Position numbers and translations under genes: made by a program. Positions 60,286-64,000 of a DNA stretch of 64,000 nucleotides are shown one piece after another (position 1 is the first letter of the stretch; each line of letters starts with the position of its first letter). Source of the DNA: an uncultured Lachnospiraceae bacterium. Its GTDB lineage: Bacteria; Bacillota; Clostridia; Lachnospirales; Lachnospiraceae. The notes beneath the pieces are model-generated. The model saw nothing but the letters and a program-made list of their open reading frames with translations, was not told where the DNA came from and searched no databases. Where the stretch lies: NCBI GenBank assembly GCA_947382625.1, contig CANDAG010000001.1:226196-290195 (forward strand), written 5' to 3'.

Positions 60286-60328
60286 GTCATAAGGAAGCCG
60301 TTTGGCTTTATTAGCATTTTCTTATGAC
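60286..60328 (+). repeat. diverged B-type leader hairpin near the Rpn gene
   Basis: Outer arms GTCATAAGGAA and TTTCTTATGAC match module B, but the inner part (GCCGTTTGGC) differs. Just before it, CCAATGCGTGTAAG resembles the end of module C, and CAAGTATATACTTG (60259-60272) is a perfect palindrome. By its sequence it points rightward, away from the Rpn gene. Confidence 0.55.
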
Positions 60329-60420
60329 ATTTTCCCTGCCGACAGGAGAAAGCCTTTTCGCCTGCCTGCATCTCAGTGACTAATTGCTTTGAATGAGTGG
60401 CGAAAAGCCGGAACTCAAGA

Positions 60421-60454
60421 TTTTCTTTTGTTTTTTCAATTAAACAAAAGAAAA
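60421..60454. repeat. 13-bp AT-rich inverted repeat
   Basis: TTTTCTTTTGTTT and AAACAAAAGAAAA with an eight-base spacer form a perfect inverted repeat within a 540-base gene-poor gap (60235-60776). It lacks the layout of a terminator on either strand. Confidence 0.55.
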
Positions 60455-60590
60455 AAGGAACACATCATGAGAACTTAGAAATGTATGATGCGTTAATTAT
60501 TAATTAGATAACATATTTACCTTAACATATATTTTGGGCGGCTGCAAGTGTTTTTTGCAATAGGTTCCCGGTATCATCAGCAACCATTTT

Positions 60591-60681
60591 TTTTCACGGG
60601 CAATGCCGATAAACCAGCCCGGACAGGGGCAACGTAGGACTTTCCCTCTGTCCGGGCGGCCTGCTGGTGCACCCGTGAAAA
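60591..60681. repeat. nested palindrome of about 90 bp
   Basis: Three stems are nested: TTTTCACGGG/CCCGTGAAAA (outer), ACCAGC/GCTGGT (middle) and CCGGACAG/CTGTCCGG (inner). The GC-rich inner part stands out from its AT-rich surroundings. On the minus strand an open frame from TTG 60718 to 60500 runs through it (FTGAPAGRPDRGKV, then LRCPCPGWFIGIAREKKWLL), cysteine-rich and without a clear ribosome site. It may be a structured RNA, a mobile palindrome or a small gene. Confidence 0.5.
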
Positions 60682-60776
60682 GTAAACGGCAAACCGATTT
60701 CTTAAATTTATTCTCCAATCATCAATTGAACTTCTGGAAAAATTGTAGTAAACTTAATCCAGAGATAATTTCCGGC

Positions 60777-61292
60777 TCAAACCTCAGATGGGAGACTGTC
60801 GATGCAGCTTGCAATGTAAGATTTGATCTCTTCACGGGGCTTGTCAAGGGCAACTGCTAACTCTCCGTAAAGAGAGGTTTCCGCAAGGCTGAAGTACCGG
60901 CTGTCTAAGGCAGTCACCTTGTAGCCCTTCATGATCCGTTTTTCTTTGCGAAGATAGATTGTTTTGATAAGCTGTACCCAGGCCTTGCTGCTGTTGGAAC
61001 GCATGTATTCCTTATAAGTTTTTTCAAGCGTTTTTTCATCGGAAATAGGGATAAGAGGAATGTCGGGGATTGACCTGATCAGGCTGTCGGCCTCATCTTT
61101 CGATAGTGCAGGACGCAGGAGAGTCTCCGCCGTATCCACAGGAGTATATACCGTACTCCCCGACGCATATACAGGCTTAAGCAGATAATACTTTCTCTCT
61201 TTGTCAACACCGGGAATACTCAGCGTGGTAATATCCTGAACGCGGCATATTCCATTGTTACCGTAGATTACATAATCTCCGTTTTCAAACAT
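60777..61292 (-). CDS. CarD-family transcriptional regulator
   Basis: RNA-polymerase-binding protein of about 171 residues. The N-terminal Tudor-like domain reads MFENGDYVIYGNNGICRVQD, then ERKYYLLKPVYASGSTVYTP. The helical C-terminal part contains SKAWVQLIKTIYLRKEKRIM and FSLAETSLYGELAVALDKPR, as in CdnL/CarD. It stabilises open promoter complexes in other bacteria. ATG 61292 has AAAGGAGG at good distance; an upstream GTG at 61301 is unlikely. Confidence 0.92.
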   Translation of the reverse strand: MFENGDYVIYGNNGICRVQDITTLSIPGVDKERKYYLLKPVYASGSTVYTPVDTAETLLRPALSKDEADSLIRSIPDIPLIPISDEKTLEKTYKEYMRSNSSKAWVQLIKTIYLRKEKRIMKGYKVTALDSRYFSLAETSLYGELAVALDKPREEIKSYIASCIDSLPSEV

Positions 61293-61326
61293 TGATAACA
61301 CCTCCTTTAAAACACGTTATATCTTT

Positions 61327-61356
61327 AGTATACCAAATTTTTGAGGAAAATGTCAG
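61327..61356 (-). promoter_or_regulatory. promoter of the carD-like gene
   Basis: Minus strand CTGACA (61351-61356), 18 bases, TATACT (61327-61332), 34 bases before the start codon. Confidence 0.6.
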
Positions 61357-61415
61357 CAGAATGTTCTGATCATCGGTGATTTTGTTAAAAATGCCGAAGA
61401 AATTTTCGTATAGAA

Positions 61416-61444
61416 TTGTGTAGGAAGATAGAAAAGAGTATAAT
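61416..61444 (+). promoter_or_regulatory. promoter of the histidine phosphatase/ROK genes
   Basis: TTGTGT (61416-61421), 17 bases, TATAAT (61439-61444). A small leader frame begins at TTG 61470 behind GGGAGGG. Confidence 0.6.
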
Positions 61445-61537
61445 TAGTACGAGAAAAGGGAGGGAAGAGTTGGTCATTTTGGAATATGAAACGTTATATG
61501 GATTTTGCAAATCAGGGAAAGGGTATGGATTTTTAAT

Positions 61538-62122
61538 TTGAGGCTTTATTTGGTCAGACATGGGGAAACAGATTGGAATATCGAAAGCAGGATTCAGGGA
61601 AAGACAGATATCGAACTGAATGAGAAGGGCAGAAGGCAGGCAGAGGAGCTGGCTGCCGTGCTCAAGAAGGGCTACGGGATCAAGAGGATTTACACCAGCA
61701 GGCAGAAACGCGCAGCAGAAACAGCAGAGATCATCGGACAGCAGTTAGGGATCAGGCCTGAGGTTAAAGAGGGTCTGGAGGAAATTGACTTTGGCAAGTG
61801 GGAGGGGCACACCTGGAAGCAGGTCAGGGAGCAGTTTCCCAAGGAGTATTTTATATGGCATGGGAACAGACGCTATGAGGTCCCGCCGGAAGGAGAATCC
61901 TATCAGCATCTTCTTAACAGGCTTCTGCCGGCTCTGGACGATATCATAAACAGAGACGGGCAGGATGCGCTTAATATCACTCACAGCGCAGTGATCATGA
62001 CATTGATGTCCTATTTGTACGATACCCCCTTTGAGGATATGGCAAGGAATTATAAGACTGGAAATACCCAGATTGTAGAGCTGGATAAAGAGTTATTCTA
62101 TCAAAGATATAATCAAACATAA
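61538..62122 (+). CDS. histidine phosphatase-family protein (PhoE/GpmB-like)
   Basis: Phosphohydrolase of about 194 residues. The phosphohistidine motif is LYLVRHGETDWN at the start; other catalytic positions are in YTSRQKRAAETAEIIG, EIDFGKWEGHTW and NITHSAVIMTLM. The likely start is TTG 61538. It overlaps, as TTGA, the TGA stop of a 23-codon leader frame (61470-61541) that has a better ribosome site, so translation may be coupled. Substrate may be a sugar phosphate or nucleotide phosphate. The ROK kinase gene follows after 38 bases. Confidence 0.85.
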   Translation: MRLYLVRHGETDWNIESRIQGKTDIELNEKGRRQAEELAAVLKKGYGIKRIYTSRQKRAAETAEIIGQQLGIRPEVKEGLEEIDFGKWEGHTWKQVREQFPKEYFIWHGNRRYEVPPEGESYQHLLNRLLPALDDIINRDGQDALNITHSAVIMTLMSYLYDTPFEDMARNYKTGNTQIVELDKELFYQRYNQT

Positions 62123-62160
62123 AATCAAAGATTTAGAATCAATTAAAGGAGGACAAGACA

Positions 62161-63036
62161 GTGAGATTAGGAGCATTAGAGGCAGGCGGGACCAAAATGG
62201 TGTGCGCAATAGGTGATGAGACAGGAAAGATTTTTGAGCAGATTTCCATTCCCACAGAGACGCCCGAGATTACAGTGCCTAAAATGATCGAGTATTTTAA
62301 GGGGGCAGGGATTGAAGGATTAGGGATTGCGTGCTTCGGCCCCATTGATCCCGATAAGAGATCCGCCACCTACGGGTACATCACCAGTACACCCAAGCTG
62401 GCATGGCAGAACTATAATTTTGTGGGCGCTTTTGAGGAGGCACTCGGATGTCCGGTTGGCTTTGATACTGACGTAAACGGTTCCGTTTTGGGAGAGGTGA
62501 CCTTTGGCCAGGCCAAGGACAAAAGCTGTGTGGTTTATGTTACCATAGGAACCGGCGTGGGGGCAGGTATTTATATTGAGGGGAAGCTTCTCCATGGCAT
62601 GCTCCATCCGGAAGCAGGACATGTACAGATCCAGAAAAGACCCGGAGATCAATATGAGGGCAGATGTCCTTTCCACAAAAACTGCTTAGAGGGACATGCA
62701 GCAGGACCTGCCATTGAAGCCCGCTGGGGAAAGAAAGCCATTGAGCTGAAGGATAACAAGGAAGTGTGGGATCTGGAGGCATATTATATTGCACAGGCTC
62801 TTGCGGGCTATGTTCTGACCCTTTCACCGGAGATGATCATTCTGGGCGGAGGCGTTATGCATCAGGAGCAGCTCTTCCCCATGATCCGTAACTACGTAAA
62901 AGAAATCCTGAACGGATATATTAAGACAGAGGAGATGGAGCATCTTGACAGCTACATCGTGCCTGCCAGCTTAAACGATGACCAGGGAATCATGGGATGT
63001 CTTGAGCTTGCAAGAAGAGCGGCGGTGGAGAAATAG
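62161..63036 (+). CDS. ROK-family fructokinase/glucokinase
   Basis: Cytoplasmic sugar kinase of 291 residues. The N-terminal ATP loop is LGALEAGGTKMVCAIGD, the catalytic DxD-type region VGFDTDVNGSVLGE, and the second phosphate motif VVYVTIGTGVGAGIYI. The zinc motif HPEAGHVQI with GRCPFHKNCLEG is that of ScrK/BSU-type fructokinases. The start is GTG 62161 behind AGGAGG. Fructose or glucose phosphorylation is likely. Confidence 0.9.
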   Translation: MRLGALEAGGTKMVCAIGDETGKIFEQISIPTETPEITVPKMIEYFKGAGIEGLGIACFGPIDPDKRSATYGYITSTPKLAWQNYNFVGAFEEALGCPVGFDTDVNGSVLGEVTFGQAKDKSCVVYVTIGTGVGAGIYIEGKLLHGMLHPEAGHVQIQKRPGDQYEGRCPFHKNCLEGHAAGPAIEARWGKKAIELKDNKEVWDLEAYYIAQALAGYVLTLSPEMIILGGGVMHQEQLFPMIRNYVKEILNGYIKTEEMEHLDSYIVPASLNDDQGIMGCLELARRAAVEK

Positions 63037-63220
63037 AGGTCACCTATACTTTGTAGGTCTTTGCCACATTGTCAAGTGAAGAATTCATTCTTTTTGCTTT
63101 TTCATACACGGAATCTTGTAGATGTTCTATAAATGTGATAAACTGAACGCAGTAACAAATCGAAGCTTGTCGATTTGGTAAATTTCGATTTCGGAACAAT
63201 AACAATTTTAAGGAGTTTTT

Positions 63221-63826
63221 ATGAAAACTATAATAACAATACAACATACACAATCAGTTCATCACACAAACGGAATGGTTGGTTCTTGGACGGATTGGGA
63301 GTTGTCAGAATTAGGGGTAAGTCAGGCAAAAAATATTGGAGAAAAATTGAAAACTGAATTAGCTGGAAGAAAATTTGTAATGTATTCTTCCGATTTGTTA
63401 CGAGCAAAACAAACAGCAGAGAATGTTGGAAGTTATTTAGAGTTAACTCCAATATTAAGAAGTGAATTGAGAGAAAGGAATCTTGGAAAATGCTGCGGAA
63501 AGTCAGTTCAATGGTTGCGTGAAAATATTGAACAGCAAGAAAAGACTATTGATGATAGATTGTTTTCAGATGCTGAAAGTCGCAGAGATGAATGGAACAG
63601 ATTAAAGCCTTTTTTTGATGAAATAATGTTAAATAATGAAGAAAACATTATTATTGTATCACATGGGGATTTGTTAAGTGTGTTCAATACAATGTTTTTG
63701 GGACTAAGTGTTGAAACAATAAATATTTGTGAAATGTTTGGTCTGGCAGGTGGAGTTTCTTATATGTTTGAGAATAATGAAGGAAAGAGATTTATTAAGC
63801 GAATTAGTGATATGTCTTATATTTAA
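63221..63826 (+). CDS. histidine phosphatase-like protein with altered motif
   Basis: Protein of 201 residues and notably AT-rich. The fold is that of the phosphoglycerate mutase-like family: SDLLRAKQTAENVGSYLEL, ELRERNLGKCCGKS and IIIVSHGDLLSVFNTMFLG. The first motif, normally RHG, reads IQHTQSVHHTNGMVGSWTD, so the usual arginine is replaced by glutamine while the histidine stays. This QHT variant is seen in a clostridial subgroup. Activity may be changed. AAGGAG precedes the start. The gap 63037-63220 shows nothing else. Confidence 0.82.
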   Translation: MKTIITIQHTQSVHHTNGMVGSWTDWELSELGVSQAKNIGEKLKTELAGRKFVMYSSDLLRAKQTAENVGSYLELTPILRSELRERNLGKCCGKSVQWLRENIEQQEKTIDDRLFSDAESRRDEWNRLKPFFDEIMLNNEENIIIVSHGDLLSVFNTMFLGLSVETINICEMFGLAGGVSYMFENNEGKRFIKRISDMSYI

Positions 63827-63909
63827 ATAAAATTCGGTTTGTTATCTCAAAACGAGAGCATAGGAAATTTTATTCATGTGAAGAACTCGACAGATTCAAA
63901 TTTGTGAGG

Positions 63910-64000
63910 ATGAATGTGATGCGTGAATTGATGTTGGTTAGGCCGTCTAAACTATATGCAGAACAAGTCATGTCATATAAAGAAGAAATGTTACAATGTG
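63910..64000 (+). CDS. GNAT-type acetyltransferase, N-terminal fragment at window edge
   Basis: The frame runs off the right edge. The visible part, MNVMRELMLVRPSKLYAEQV then MSYKEEMLQC, matches the beginning of GNAT proteins of the type LVKPxxEYxxQI. Only 30 codons can be seen, so the call is tentative. AT-rich like the preceding gene. Confidence 0.5.
   Translation, partial: MNVMRELMLVRPSKLYAEQVMSYKEEMLQC

Noticed and set aside
60421-60454. Intrinsic terminator
   Set aside because: The stem is pure AT-rich sequence without a GC-rich base, and neither arm is followed by a T-run in a suitable position.

Overview
The window reads as chromosome of a gut-type Firmicute, most likely a Lachnospiraceae (Clostridium cluster XIVa). 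The reasons are strong AAGGAGG-type ribosome sites, moderate GC with AT-rich islands, and family content: a CD3324-type HTH protein, DUF4867 beside an L-fucose-isomerase-type enzyme, YtrA-type GntR/ABC operons, an LplABC-like sugar uptake locus without its own ATPase, and Rpn-type nucleases. No rRNA, tRNA, CRISPR array, integrase or complete insertion sequence was seen.

Layout. 1-10.4 kb: end of an FtsX-type permease, an AraC/GyrI-like regulator, an oxidoreductase, a frameshifted NYN protein, an HTH regulator coupled to a divergent signal peptidase II-like protein, a hemerythrin protein, a GntR-ABC operon and carbamate kinase. 10.6-24.1 kb: an acyltransferase-like gene with a GH31 glycosidase; a methionine ABC transporter (metN-metI) running into queuosine genes (queC, yhhQ, queF); a LacI-controlled sugar operon (FGGY kinase, DUF4867, isomerase); MATE and GNAT genes. 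24.3-33 kb is an accessory island: radical SAM plus methyltransferase, small acetyltransferases, an interrupted Rpn nuclease gene, truncated genes, a HipA-like kinase with its partner, and most of the dispersed palindromes. 33.3-52.8 kb: MFS carriers, GH2 and MGH1-like glycosidases, DUF4143 ATPase, YlmH-like S4 protein, AEC permease, a broken nucleotidyltransferase, a BlaI/M56 sensor pair, FtsH, MgtC and a PHP phosphoesterase. 52.9-59 kb: a membrane-bound AraC sensor, a solute-binding lipoprotein and two permeases. 59-64 kb: an intact Rpn nuclease, CarD, two histidine phosphatases, a ROK kinase and the start of a GNAT gene.

The most striking feature not explained by ordinary genes is a family of modular palindromic elements at about 10.55, 27.85-28.05, 28.73-28.79, 37.33-37.44, 43.83-43.88 and (diverged) 60.29 kb. 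Read in the direction of the neighbouring gene, most copies carry a TATAAT-like box, then a short hairpin with a TGAT loop, then one or more 41-44 bp hairpins. Five of the six loci point the same way as the gene they precede or sit in. One copy has inserted into an Rpn nuclease gene and interrupted it. Stem arms differ between copies but stay complementary. A second palindrome family with a CGCGAAGCG-like core is also scattered here, once inside a reading frame.

All calls rest on reading the sequence and recalling family motifs; no database search was run.
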